From Paragonimus westermani (Eukaryota; Platyhelminthes; Trematoda; Plagiorchiida; Troglotrematidae), in NCBI GenBank assembly GCA_008508345.1, contig QNGE01003668.1:10757-74756 (forward strand): a DNA stretch of 64,000 nt. Reading direction: 5' to 3'. The notes under the pieces are model-generated. The model was given only the letters and a program-made list of their open reading frames with translations. It ran no database searches and was not told where the DNA came from. A program made the translations under genes and the position numbers. Positions 1 to 11,400 of this stretch are shown here, piece after piece; the stretch's first letter is position 1; each line of letters opens with the position of its first letter.

Positions 1-149
1 CAAGGCAGCGGGTGGGTGGCGGTGTACCAGAAATGGTACGTTTTTCAGGAAGAGATGCCAACCATCTTCCAACCCCCAACCTGGAGGACCAGGAGACTGT
101 GGTTTGTCAGACCTCTACCTGTTGGCCTGCCTGGTATGAGTAACTCTGC

Positions 150-3030
150 CTAGTTTAGCCCAAAAGGTCATCGAGATGCGCAAGCCGTCACACCACGTCA
201 AGGTCCACTCTCACCGTGAGCCTAACGTACTCATTGTCTGTTTGCCAACGGTATACTGTGAATAGGTTGATGACCTGCTAATCCGAGACGACCAGCGCAT
301 TCGCAACCGCACTCGTCGCAACGTCATTTAGTCCGCTCGCCAGTGTATCCCGATTTTCGGAACCATGTCCAAGCACCGAATATTCCAAATTCGTCTGAAA
401 CATTGATAATGGAAACGGCTCAGATAACGCACATTCCGCTGATACAGCACCCAGCTTTAACTGATTTTCAGCCGTGCGGACAGCGCCGGTGGGCTGTAGA
501 CGAGCCGTTTAGTGCTCACCCTCAGGATCTGGTTTTTCCAGGCACCTCTTTCAAGATCGCCGAAGCAATGCTAGCCTTCACAACCAGAGGTCGCAACTCA
601 CAGTTCACAGACATGTTTGTAGACAGATCGCTACCCAAGTAACAAAAGTTTTTTTCGCACAGCTAACAACGATGTTTTCATTTATGCGGACTCCAGGTTC
701 AGACACAGCACCTCCACCCGAAAAAGGCTGAAAGAAAGAAGATGTCTTACATATGTTGATATCCAAACCAAATCTGGATGCCGCGGTCGTGAAAGCCGTG
801 GCTAGAGTTTGTTTTCTCTGTGTGCAAATGCCGCAGTATCATCTGCGAACAGAAGCATGCACGTCATTGAAGTGCGCATCTGACTTAGAGCGCCAAAGTG
901 TCGAACGTTCAGCAGGTGTCCATCTGTACGATATTCAACCTCAACACCGTACTCCGAGTCCTGAAGAACAACCGTGAGCATGGCAGTCAGATACAAACGA
1001 AATAGGTTTGGGGTTAAGAAACAACTCTGCTTCACACCGGTGACAATGTCGAAATCATCGGGGGTCGAGTCACACAATTGTATTTTTGTGCCTTCGTGCC
1101 CGTCTAAATAAATTGGTGAACTTACCTGAACACCCAAACTTACCAAGCACTGTTCATCATATCTCACTGCTGATGAAATCAAACACTGATAAAATCCGTA
1201 AGCAGGGCATTCGGCAGCTGCTGGCGTTTACGGCACATCTGGATCTGTCAAACAGCGAACACCTGCATCTATCCCAGAGTCCACGCTGCTTCTCGAGTAC
1301 ACTGACCTCCAAACCTTCCTCTTTGAGGCGGTTCAGCAAGATTCTCGCTAGCACGCTCCCACATCAGCTCCGTACACGGATGCCCTGATAGCTATCAGTG
1401 CATTGTTTGCTAAATTTACTTTCAAACAAAGGTACGATCAGGGCGTCCTTGAACTCTTGGGGCACCACTCTCTGTTCCTGCAGAGAGTGAACCAAATGGA
1501 ACAAAGCACACTCTAAAACTGATCCGCCATTCTTCAGGGTTTCCACTGACTCCTTTATCTGCAGCCTGTCCGTTTCACAGTTGTCCACTAGCCCTTCCCA
1601 TCTCTGCCAGATCTGGGGCGATAGCAAGCGAAACTTTGACATCTTATTGTGGCGGGTCATTTACGGTCTCCCGATCAATGGTAGCCGGCCGGTTTAGTAG
1701 ATCATCGAAGTGCTTACGGCAGATTTTCATGATCTCCTCTGGTTGGGTGCACGAAAAGCCAGACTCCCGATCAATCAATGGCCTAATGGACTGGACGAAT
1801 GGACCAGAAATAGCTTTCCATGAATCGTGGAACTCCGTATGTTGCAGCCGGTCGGCGTAGCCTTGTATCAGCTCATCTTGATTTTTTCACCAGTCTTCCT
1901 TGATTTCGCAGAACTGTTCGGCGATCTGACGGCGAACACTCCGGACTGTGGCCCTTTTGTCTTCATTGTCTGGGTCCACTAGAGATAGCAAACGCCGCAT
2001 TCTTATTTTGAGTTGGAGGTAGGTGCATTGTTGTCGCTAAGTCAATTCGGTCGTTTCGGGTACTGAGTACTTATCGGCTCGATGGCTGTTGCCGTGATCT
2101 TTTCTTTTAGTTGTTGCCACTTACGCTTGGGGGTAGTGAATACAAATACGTCCTGCATATGAGCGGCAATGTCAGGGTTCTCTAGTCGTTTGATAACTGA
2201 TTTCTGCCGTTGTCCAGAGGATATACAATAAACAGGCTCGCATATGCGGATGAACGGTTTTGTCCTGACCAGCCTATGATCTGTGCTACATTCAAGGAAA
2301 CGCATCAATTATGTGGTACGCTGTTGTACGATCACAGTCAAGTAAGTGGTGATGACCCCCTCGTGATTGAGTTCGCTTCCTACTATCGCCTGCGTCCAGC
2401 AGGAATCGGGTGTTTGTGATGATAAACGCGTGAGTAGCACACAGATGGAACAGACTATCATGGTTTTCATTGACTGAACCAATGCAGTTAGATCGGAGAA
2501 CTCTCCGCCGGCTTTTTCAGCCGTGCCCAACTGACGTATTGAAGTCACCCAGACCAAAAAGTCGGTCACTCTGTGTTGTCAAGCAGATTGTGGTGGATAG
2601 CTGACCACAGAACTGCTGCTTTGTCATCAGTTGAACATATGCGTAGACCACAAGCCCTGAGGAATGTGACAGTTACATCGGCCGAGTTGTAGGTGTATGG
2701 ACATTATTAAAGAGCTGATGGCGTGTGGTTCGCCTAACACCAATGACATACAGTGAGCGACTGCGAAACAAACATCATGCACCCGAGACGCGGCTGCCAT
2801 GTAACCCATCTGGTAGATGCTGCACACAGCACCTGCTTATCTGAGTTTACCGTGGTCTGTCAGCCTTGTTTCACTCAACGCTACGAAGTCGATGCCTTAG
2901 CAGCTCGTTTCTTCGACAGTCAGTGCGGTGGGGCGTTCCGGTCGTCCGATACGCCGTCGATCCAGCAGTACACGCAAATTGCATGTCCCGACGGTCACCG
3001 CCTTGCATACACGCGCCTCAATTGTGACAC
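150..3030 (-). mobile_element. RTE-like non-LTR retrotransposon relic, copy 1 (endonuclease + reverse transcriptase)
   Basis: Read on the minus strand, this is one decayed LINE. It starts at about 3030 with an APE-type endonuclease. Recognisable pieces are CNLRVLLD, then RPERPTALTVEE and VALSETRL near 2950-2860, and GDFN near 2540. The endonuclease end follows with TDHRLVRTK (about 2270). Reverse transcriptase pieces follow: ALIVPLF (1440s), ARILLNRLKEEG (1350), TGVKQSCFLTPNLF (about 1035), the catalytic FADD at 838-849, and the thumb-region FCYLGSDLS near 640. A C-terminal HFHYQCFRRIW-type motif lies near 400. Stops and frameshifts separate the blocks, so no protein can be made. The order EN-RT and the motif spacing are those of an intact APE-type LINE, and the wording of the motifs matches a family I know from tapeworms. 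The RTE clade assignment is from memory; the 3' limit near 150 is approximate. Confidence 0.85.
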
Positions 3031-3433
3031 CTTAGATTGAATCTTTGACTCAACAGTCTGACCAGCGGAACGAAAGGAAATGGTTTTATTGTGGCATCCC
3101 ACCCGGAGCCTCTCGTTAAAAACTTTGATTCACTTGGCAGTGAGGGACTAATCCAGACCGCGGCGCAACAAATAAGACGGTGACGACCCATTCCGACTAT
3201 TTCTGCGCACAATAGATCGGTTGCAAGCCGTATCAAGCTTTTGAAGATTTATGTGTGCTTTTCGACCGTACAGAATATTACGCTGACGGTCACGGTCGAC
3301 CATTGAGCGGTCGGAGTGTTCTGTGTTCGAAGTTACATTTTTTCCAACCTCGTCATTCTGCACGTGGAAAATCGCAGTGCTGCAAATATAAATATTAGTT
3401 CTGCTGTGCACTCAGATTCTTGCCTCACTATAT

Positions 3434-3895
3434 GGTTGGCGGCATCCGATTCGGATTAGCCTGTCACAGTGACCGAAGCCAAAGGACGCCTGCGCTTATA
3501 TATCACTGCAACTGGCTTGCGCTGCACCAATTGCAGTTCCACCAACACACCACATATCCAGTGTAAACCCGAAGGAATAAGACTGGGAGGTGTGCCAGTG
3601 GGGCCTCTGTGTCCAGCCGGCCAATGCTGGTTAGCCACTCGATTGGCTAATAAGAAAAGGAAACTTATCTCTCGGAAACTAAACAGAGAGGCTGCAATGA
3701 CGAGATCTAAACTAGGAAGAAAGATTTGTGAAGTGTAATACAAGAAGCGTTGTAGTATAGGATCGCAGCTTAGTGCAACCTAGAGAAGAAAAGGATGAAG
3801 AGCAAATTTCTCGCTCAACTATGAAAAGCCATGCAGACCATTCATCATACAATGCACCAACAAAGCCGAAGAAAGGAATGGATAGAAATCCACAG
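3434..3895. repeat. Dispersed repeat, copy 1
   Basis: This stretch aligns along its length with 51951-52372. Shared landmarks are GGTTGGCGGCA at the left edge, CAGCCGGCCAATG near the middle (about 3614), CATCATACA, and GCCGAAGAAAGGAA near the right edge. The copies have diverged by many substitutions and small indels. A frame of 89 codons (3469-3738) exists on the plus strand but is not kept in the other copy, so I do not treat it as a gene. In copy 1 the repeat lies on the 5' side of the RTE-like LINE; in copy 2 it lies on the 3' side. It may be a SINE, an LTR fragment or an untranslated LINE end; the sequence does not decide. Confidence 0.6.
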
Positions 3896-3910
3896 ACACT
3901 CACGCATCTG

Positions 3911-4235
3911 CTTTTCGTCTGGCTGCTCCCCATCGGCCAATCTGACAAGGTTGAACCCGCAAGGACCGAAGTCACAGTCAGCACAGCCCTCAGGATCTAA
4001 ACAGCACGCAAGCCTGACCACCACGCCAAGGTAGCAGAAAGGGTCAGGTGCCTCACTATATAAGCACGCATACGCAATCAGTATTGCGACACAAACCTAT
4101 GAGCGTAAGTGCTTTTGTTTGGTTGCTCCCCATTGACCAGTTTGACTTGATTGAACCTGGCAGGATGGAAGCTGTAGTCAGCATAGCCTATCGGATCAAA
4201 ATAATACACACGCATGACCATCACGCTAGGGGTAA
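3911..4235. repeat. Degenerate tandem duplication, period about 201 bp
   Basis: The block beginning CTTTTCGTCTGGCTGCTCCC at 3911 recurs at 4112 as CTTTTGTTTGGTTGCTCCC. The following sequence (TTGAACC, GGA..GAAG, CAGTCAGCA.AGCC, CATGACCA..CACGC) matches in the same order. Two units are visible, diverged by roughly one base in six by eye. It continues directly from the dispersed repeat at 3434-3895, so it may be part of the same element. Confidence 0.55.
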
Positions 4236-4309
4236 AATGAACAGAATGCAGTTAGGCGAAAAAAACATAGAATGAATGCAGGCGAACCGTTAGCCACTAC
4301 CACCTCGGG

Positions 4310-5095
4310 TAACGTTTCTGAACAGCGATTCGAACGTTCACAACGATCCCAGTTAGATGGGTGAAATCTACCCACTTGGTCAAACGAAATATTCAGGGCT
4401 TTCTTAGGTCACCACCACTTTTTGACACGATCATCATGCAGTCTCATTCAACCATTGATAATGTCGGTCAATATCCTGTGCAGAAAACACCCAGCTGGCA
4501 TGTGGAGTACGTACCCCAACCGTCGCAGCCTGTATAACCTGAGTAGTGGGCCAAATATTCGCCTATCCCGAGCGTTCCAAAGCACGCGCTGGCGAACATC
4601 GACGTGACTCACGCGATCATTCAATCCGATGCGGTGTAGGCAACGATTCTCAAACACAACATGTCCCTGGCGTCTTCATCCGAACCACAAAACAAAAACG
4701 GGCACAAACAATAAACTCTTCTTTCTAATGCAAACGTACCCCAGTTTCGCTGTTCTCGCTGATATCTCAATAGCAATACTATATGCTGAGTTAGTGCTAC
4801 ACAAATATGTGAAATTGTTCAGTCTCCAGTAGATTGCCTGTGACGAAAACGTGAGTGCGGAAATCCTCTAGCCTCGAAGCAGCGCGTTGAAGATGCGGAG
4901 CGTACTCCGTACAAAACATCTTGGTCATGCATTTTCAGCGCATTCTGCTTGTCTTCTTCGGCAAAGGGGCTAACTGTCATCCGCATACTCCATGTGCCAT
5001 TTAGTGCTAAGAAGAAACTGAACATAAACTTTACTGGACTCTTCTTCCTAGGTTGGCTTGTATGACAAAATGGAATAGGAAGGGGGAGATCAGAC
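4310..5095 (-). mobile_element. Non-LTR retrotransposon relic, second family, RT core to C-terminus
   Basis: On the minus strand a catalytic EYADD box is encoded near 4976-4990. It is followed in other frames by LNNFTYLCS (thumb region, about 4820), FENRCLHRI (about 4650), VSHVDVRQRVL, RLRRLGYVLHMP (about 4520), and a tail ending FDQVGRFHPSNW near 4350. This is the usual C-terminal order of a flatworm LINE family whose tail reads as HRLRWLGHVLRMP followed by VGPSRLPGWGP. Frameshifts and stops break it into short frames of at most 97 codons. It lies head to head with the plus-strand relic of the same family that starts near 5165. Confidence 0.7.
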
Positions 5096-5164
5096 ACATC
5101 TGTGAACACCACTAGATATGCTGGAAGTTTTCCACTCAGTGAAGCCCGGATAGTAAGAAAGGAT

Positions 5165-6790
5165 AGGCACCGTTTCGTCGTGGACGAGGATGTGTTGATA
5201 AAATCTTCACCCTGCCAAATTCTGGAGCAGCATCATACGTACTGCCGGCCAACAGTCGGCGTATTTATCGATCACAAAGTTGCGTTCGATTTACTGCGTT
5301 GATTTACACCTTCAGAGTCGCTTAAACGCAGAAGTGTACCGACCAAATATGTAAACATACCATCGGCGCTTTGTTCCCGTACTTCAGCCCAGATTGGGAT
5401 TTACGGTCTGACAGTTTCGGTACAAGGGGCGGCGTACGTCAAGGCTGTCCACTTTCACTAGTTTTGTTTAGTTTTGCTACAGACAGAATAACAGAGGACT
5501 CCGGCCAGGCCTTCATGAGGCAACCATATTAAACAATGAGCCGTTGACCTCACATTAGGCACCACTGAATTATCATGTGAATGCTCGTCGACTTTCATAT
5601 GTGAATAATGATCAAGTTACTCAATCGTCTCGACTGGAGACGTACTTACTGTCTGTTAAACCAAGTCGACATCTCTGCAATTAAGACTTTCGAGACAGAC
5701 CGAAATCTCCAATCTCATCAAACCTACTAGGCGACCTTTTAAATTATGATGACTGATGACTAGCCGGGGGCTTGGTTAGTTTCAAGTTAAACATCACTCA
5801 GTTATAATTCGGTCGTGCCTAATGTGAGGCTAACGGCACAATAATTAACACGGTTGCTTCTTGAAAGCGTGGCCGGAGTTCCAGTTCCGATTCTAGTGAT
5901 TTTTTTTCGAAACACTCTGGCTGGGAAGCCCAAGGGAATGTGAGGGCTACGATTACATGTGAGTGATGTCCTACTGGTAGTTGAACAATCCCCCGATTAC
6001 TCATCAGTAATAGAGCACCGTTTACTACACCCATACTTCTACTTGGTGGGAGACTTGACCGACATTGACTATGCTAGGTGTTGTTTGATAGTTTTCAAAC
6101 AGTACTGATCATTCTGAACACTATTTCCCGCTCTCCTAACTACTTCTAGATGTGTTTTGTAGCCTAGAAATATGAAGTGCTTCTAAAAGACTGCCGCGGT
6201 TACACAGTTAATGTTGGATGGTAAAGCCACTGAGATTGCTAACCGGCTTGTTTACTTAAGAAGTTACACCAGCGGCGTCAGAGGTATAAGAAATGAAAGG
6301 GAACCTAGTATCTCCAAGACTACAGTGATATTCAATAATGTCGAATATCTGTGGTGACAGAAAGACATCTGCTTGAAGCTTCAGAGCGCCTTATATAAGG
6401 CTGCGAAACATGGACTCTTAGAGTGGAAAACATGAGTCATCTGGTATTTGACCATCGATGCCTATATTTGATCGTTCGCATCGGTAGGCACCTGCGGATA
6501 AGCAACGGACAGGTTAGTAAGCAGGTATTCGATAGTATGTGCTGTGTGGTTCCAGTCTGTTTGTCTTAAAGTTCACAGACTCAGATGGCCAAGCCATGCA
6601 TTAAGGCAGCCAGCTTGTCGCCTTCCACACCGGACATTTTTTACGTATGTCGTGAACGATGAACAGATGATGACCTGGCGTAGAGAGATGAGGTCGGTCA
6701 TCATAGGATTAAGCGGCGTAAGTCGTTTCGTCTCTTGGGCCAAGGCCCAAACGATTCACAGAGCTGTGGACAAGTGAAATGACGGCTAGT
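5165..6790 (+). mobile_element. Non-LTR retrotransposon relic, second family, interrupted by a smaller insertion
   Basis: Plus-strand RT pieces occur in order. They are APFRRGRGCVDKIFTL (about 5168), VGVFIDHKVAFD (5255), GVRQGCPLSLVLFSFATD (about 5425), then a gap. They resume with LTDIDYA (about 6058; the catalytic YADD has become YARC), LDGKATEIANRLVYLRS (6213), FDHRCLYLIVRI (about 6450), and VHRLRWPSHALRQPACRLPHR (6570) with the tail VSRFVSWAKAQ (6718). The missing link between FATD and LTDIDYA should be short but is about 500 bp, which is explained at least in part by the inverted-repeat element at 5540-5837. Several stops make it a pseudogene. Confidence 0.8.
5540..5837. mobile_element. 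MITE-like element with 34-bp terminal inverted repeats
   Basis: The left end (5540-5573) begins GCCGTTGACCTCACATTAGG. The right end (5804-5837) is its inverted copy, with 30 of 34 positions matching by my count. The 298-bp body has no coding capacity. It sits inside the LINE relic 5165-6790, so it inserted after the LINE. I see no exact target-site duplication: the flanks ATTAAACAA and ATTAACAC are only similar. A short motif like the right end (AATGTGAGGGCTAC) recurs at 5937-5950, so the true right border could be further out. A DNA-transposon derivative is the simplest reading. Confidence 0.6.
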
Positions 6791-7299
6791 CGGACTCGGC
6801 AGCGTGAATGCTACTGTTGTTTTGGCGAGTTATCTGCTAAGTAAATGCACTTGATGACGTCAGGCAGTTAGTCATAGGGAATCTGTCTTACTGATTGTGC
6901 CTTACTTTCATTTATGACTCGATTGTTTATTTATGGGTTTTAGGCACTCTGACGTTTACTATTTAAGTGTGGATGTTTCTTTTTAGTGATTAGGCCTCCT
7001 TTTTGTTTTTTCCCTCTGTCTATGCCCTTGCTGTTCTCGTGGTTGTTATGGCGGTTAAGCATCAGCACAACACTGATGTATTGCTGTCTGCTATGATGGT
7101 GTTTGAGTTTCCAATAGAGTTTGTTTTATCGTTTCTGTTCTGGATTGACTTAGAAAACCCATGGCTTGCATATTTTTCTTGATTGACTAAGTCACTGTAC
7201 AATTTCCCTCTTTTTGTTTCGCTGTTTACAGCTCATTGCATATTTTTGCCTATGACCATGTAGCCGTTACTCTCGGTGATAAATAATTTTCGAGTACAC
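6791..7299. other. Spacer between two LINE relics, nothing recognised
   Basis: No open frame of note, no repeat shared with the rest of the window and no RNA gene signal were seen here. The sequence is T-rich on the plus strand. Confidence 0.4.
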
Positions 7300-8410
7300 T
7301 ACAACGGTTCCGGTCTTTGTAGACCTAAAGGTTGCTTTAGATTCGGTTGCTCATAACGTTCTCTGGAACTGCCTTCTTATCTAGGGATTTTCGGGGAAAT
7401 ACGCGAATCTGTTGAGGTCACTGTACACCCACTCTACAAGGAGGATGAGGGTTTATGGACTGTCATCACTTCTGAAGCTCGCCAAGTTTGTCCGATCTCC
7501 TCCTTCGTGCTCAATTTTGTCAGGGACGGCTTGAGAAACCCAGCGAACTGGATGTTGGCCTTTTCCTTGGCACTAGGTTGCCCGACATGGAATGTGCGGA
7601 TGACATTGTCTTACTTAGCCCCCTTGCCGAAGACATGCAGACCATGGTGGACAAGTTGAGTGACCGAGCTGATTTGTGCGAAACGAGCTTCGCACCTTCA
7701 AAGTACAAAGTGGTGTTTCAAGACTGAGGCATTTACACTCATACTTTACTCCTTACAGGTAATCCGCTTGAGACTGTGGACGCTTTCAAATACCTGGGTA
7801 GCACTGCTGTTGTATAACAGGCAGCCTCGTTTGTGAGTAGTCTAGTGCGTACATTCGGGAACTCAAGGACAAGTCTCAATGCCAGGAAGACGATGGACCA
7901 GAAGGGACTATCAGAATAGTGTGTACGTACCATGTGGAAATGCCACCAGGGCGAGTGAAAACGTACTACTACCCAATGCATGAATGCACGTTAGCCTTGC
8001 AAATGACTACGCATTCGTGGTCCTACATTTTAACATAATCTGTACGGGAGTTCGCGCAACAAACAACTTTGCAGGCCAAACGTAGACTTCTTCAACTGGA
8101 AATGTATTCACATTGTCGGTTGGGAGTGTCTCGGACGTTTTGCATATGCCTGACCAGTGCCTACCATATTTGCCCCGCTTGCGCTCCTTGGGTGGCTAAA
8201 GAAGCAACGTGGTGGTCAACCGGTCAGTGGACCAAGATGTAATATTTCGATGGCCAAAGACCTAAAAAGAAATTGCTGAAGACTGCAGTCTGTGACAGGA
8301 GCGTTCTCATATTTGTTGTCGTGATCCTATTTACCTACATTGTCCAAGCTCACCCATAATCAACGAAAAACCGTGGCGAAGAAAATTGGTGGGGACCCGT
8401 GAATACTGTG
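7300..8410 (+). mobile_element. Non-LTR retrotransposon relic, second family, better preserved RT
   Basis: The plus strand reads FVDLKVALDSV followed by HNVLWNCLL near 7316, then LLRSLYTHSTRRMRVYG (about 7413). Next comes a 79-codon frame at 7488-7727 with MECADDIVLLSPLAEDMQ (YADD changed to CADD) and FAPSKYKVVFQD. Beyond it are LETVDAFKYLGS (about 7766) and a tail containing MPDQCLPYLPRLRSLGW and RGGQPVSGP (about 8145-8240). This is the reverse transcriptase palm, thumb and C-terminal end of the same family as 5165-6790. Frameshifts between blocks inactivate it. The 5' endonuclease is absent, which is usual for 5'-truncated LINE copies. Confidence 0.85.
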
Positions 8411-11400
8411 AACCTGACAGATTTTCTTCATTTCCCTTCTTCATCGTCCTGTTTCTTGTTCTACTTTTTCCTCCTGTTTTCATCACTGGATGGAATTTAT
8501 CAGTCGTGTTTTATGTGGTACTGCATTGGAACGTGATGTTTTTACACGCCCAGTAGTAATGTTCAGCTGCATCACGCTAACGAACATCCAGGTTGTGAAT
8601 AAAAGTAAGTTATTATCTGCCAAACAGTTTTGTGCTTCATTAACTGCATTTTTCACACTCAGCTGAACAGCAGTCGTTAGACCAATCATCCGATTAGCTA
8701 CCATCTCTTTCATCCTGGATAATTACGGACGCTGAATCGAGAGGGCTCTGGCTGGGGGGACGGTCACGACCTACAGCGATTAATTCATTATTTTTCCACC
8801 CTGCACTTGTCGCCTGGGCATCGCAAAAAATGTTTGGCTTGGCAGATGGTAGGTTAGTGTCCTTAGTGCAGACCCAGCCGCCTGAGTTTGCGCACGAAAG
8901 CTGAACGAATAGACTTGGTTGATCCTCAACCAACTATCTGCCTTCAAACCTCCTCGTTACTTGCTTGTCGATTTTTTTGTACATGTGATTATTCGCGGAC
9001 GTTGGTGTTCGAGCGTACCTATGTGATACTGCATATTTTGGATTTTACTTGGACCTTCCTCAAATCCAACAACGCAATACGAACGTAGGCCACGCTTAGC
9101 TTAGACCAGCTTACTTTCGGATCCTACTGGGTATCTTAAACTGAGGTATCACACGACGGGGTTCTTGGGTGCAATTATCCTTGAGAGTGCGCCCAAGTCA
9201 GCCAACCAGTAGAGGAGAAAAAAGTGGTATGCATTAAAAGCAAACCTACATCAATAGTCGAGTTAGTGGTGCACGTACATATTTATGGGGTTGTTTGGAT
9301 TGTAATTTGTCAGTAGTATTTTGACCAAAACGAACCAGTTATAAACTGTTCCTAGGGAGTCGGTGAACTCTGGAGATCCTGCTGGAGTCATCAGGCCAAC
9401 TCAGTAATCAAGCGTATTGTTGACTTGACCTAATGGCTGTGATATGTGACCGGTTCTTGGTTAGATACAGCTATCTTAACATCCACTCTCGAAAGTGATT
9501 GCCGGTAAGGTTCTGAATGGTCGTAAGGTTCTTTTGGCGTTCTGGCCATTTTTTTGCTTGAAGACAAAATCGATCCTCCTCAGAACGTCTCATTGGAGTT
9601 GTTGCCAACTGCTCTCTGGGTCTAGTCATATTTGCAATCTTCAACGACCTTACCGGCCTGGGTGTTGGTTCGCTTCACTCTTCACGCTATCGTTACGGGG
9701 TATGCGAGCTGTCAGATGATTGATATACTAGGAACGTCAACGTCCCACAGGACCTTTTAACAAAGGTTGATGACCCCCTAGCTTTTTTATGTGGTAGTTC
9801 TTTATCCAGACAGTGGCACCACATCTGTGTTACTTCATGTTCACGGCAAGTTGTTTGGCAGATTCGTGTTGTTTAGGCTGTGCAGCGCTTTATATCTCAG
9901 AAGTCCTTCCATCGTTGATCACTGTTCGATTTCTGGACTGGGCTTATTTCGACAAACAAGGAAGAATACCTCAAATTCCGAATATCTGACCTCACTTCCA
10001 GTTTGTTCATCAACACTTTCAGCATCCTGATCATGCAAACATTCTGCACGGTTGCTGGCTGTTGTGGTTGTCGTAAACGTTTGTGTTACTTCGAAATTGC
10101 GTTCACCAATATCAGATAAGTGCGTCCATTGTTAGCATGTGTGGTATCTGATTGACTGCGGTCGGGTTGCTGTTGACTAAACATACGGTTCGGTTCTTGT
10201 CTGATTCTTAGTCGTCTGTGCGCTATTTACACAGTGGTGGAAAACGGATTTTTTCTGGTCATCCGCTGGACGTGTTGGGGTTTTCATCCTATGTGTATCC
10301 GGGCGACCCTGTTGTGTCTGGTTTGGAACCTGCGGTTCAAATTGATGTGTTGTAGTCCAATTTTAGCTCCTCGTTTGTCGCACCCCTCGGGAAATGTCAA
10401 TTATCTCACATTTGTAGGTTTTGGATTTCTACTGACTATCGGTAGTAAATTAAACAACTCAAATTAGTCACAAACTGGGTAAGCATACGACTGCCTGCCT
10501 GTAGGGTTGGTAAAGCAGACTTGGGTCGTGACACATCCTTGTGTGTATTTGGTTGGACTATTGGTTGGCGGTTTGTTTGTGATGAGCTTGGCGTTCGTTT
10601 TTCACATGCTCGCTGAGTCTTTCCTGGGGACCTGTTTGTGAAAACACAGATGTTTGCTTCAAGGTCTGAAGTTACCTTTTTTGAATGCTTTAGAATATTC
10701 CAAGCTGTGCCTTATTAAATTTCGTTTGCTCGAATAGACCTTAGTATTCGAGAGGTGGAATTGTTTTCTTTTTCGCTGCACACGAGATAAGAGAAAATGA
10801 AGGTTATGCAAAAGTTGGCTTTAACTTCTGGCTTCTGGTCTATTAGTTCTCGATATTCGGTTGATCAATTTGTTTCTGCTGACTTTCCAACTTAACTTTC
10901 CTGTTGTCTCCGAAAACTTCAATGGCCATTTTATCCAGCTTTACTGTGATGCTTTGGCGTTCCACAATAAATCAAATCGGTTGATGCTTTAAATCGTATG
11001 GTATGATATTCCTCGACGTGAACTCGTCTGATTTATTCTTCGTCAGACCTGTATTTGCTATCTGCTGTTTGTCTCCATATTTGTCTGAGGTGGTCAACTT
11101 CACGGTTTAACCGGTAGTACTCAACTCAGCAGAGACTGATATATCGCACTGGCAGATTTTTTTAATGATCTGTTTACTCGATTAATTGGTCTTTAGGGAG
11201 TAGCCTGTGACAGACGGTCTTTGAATTGCGGGGACCCCGTGATTTTTTAGGGCTAATTATGAAACAGGACACTTTCCTCTGACTAGGTTACCAGCTGCAA
11301 AAGTATTCTGTCCATTTTCACAGGATAATGGGAACCAGCTCGATCTGCCTCTAGATTGTTATGTGTACTCCGGCGTCTTGTCCTTATTGCAGTGAGTTTA

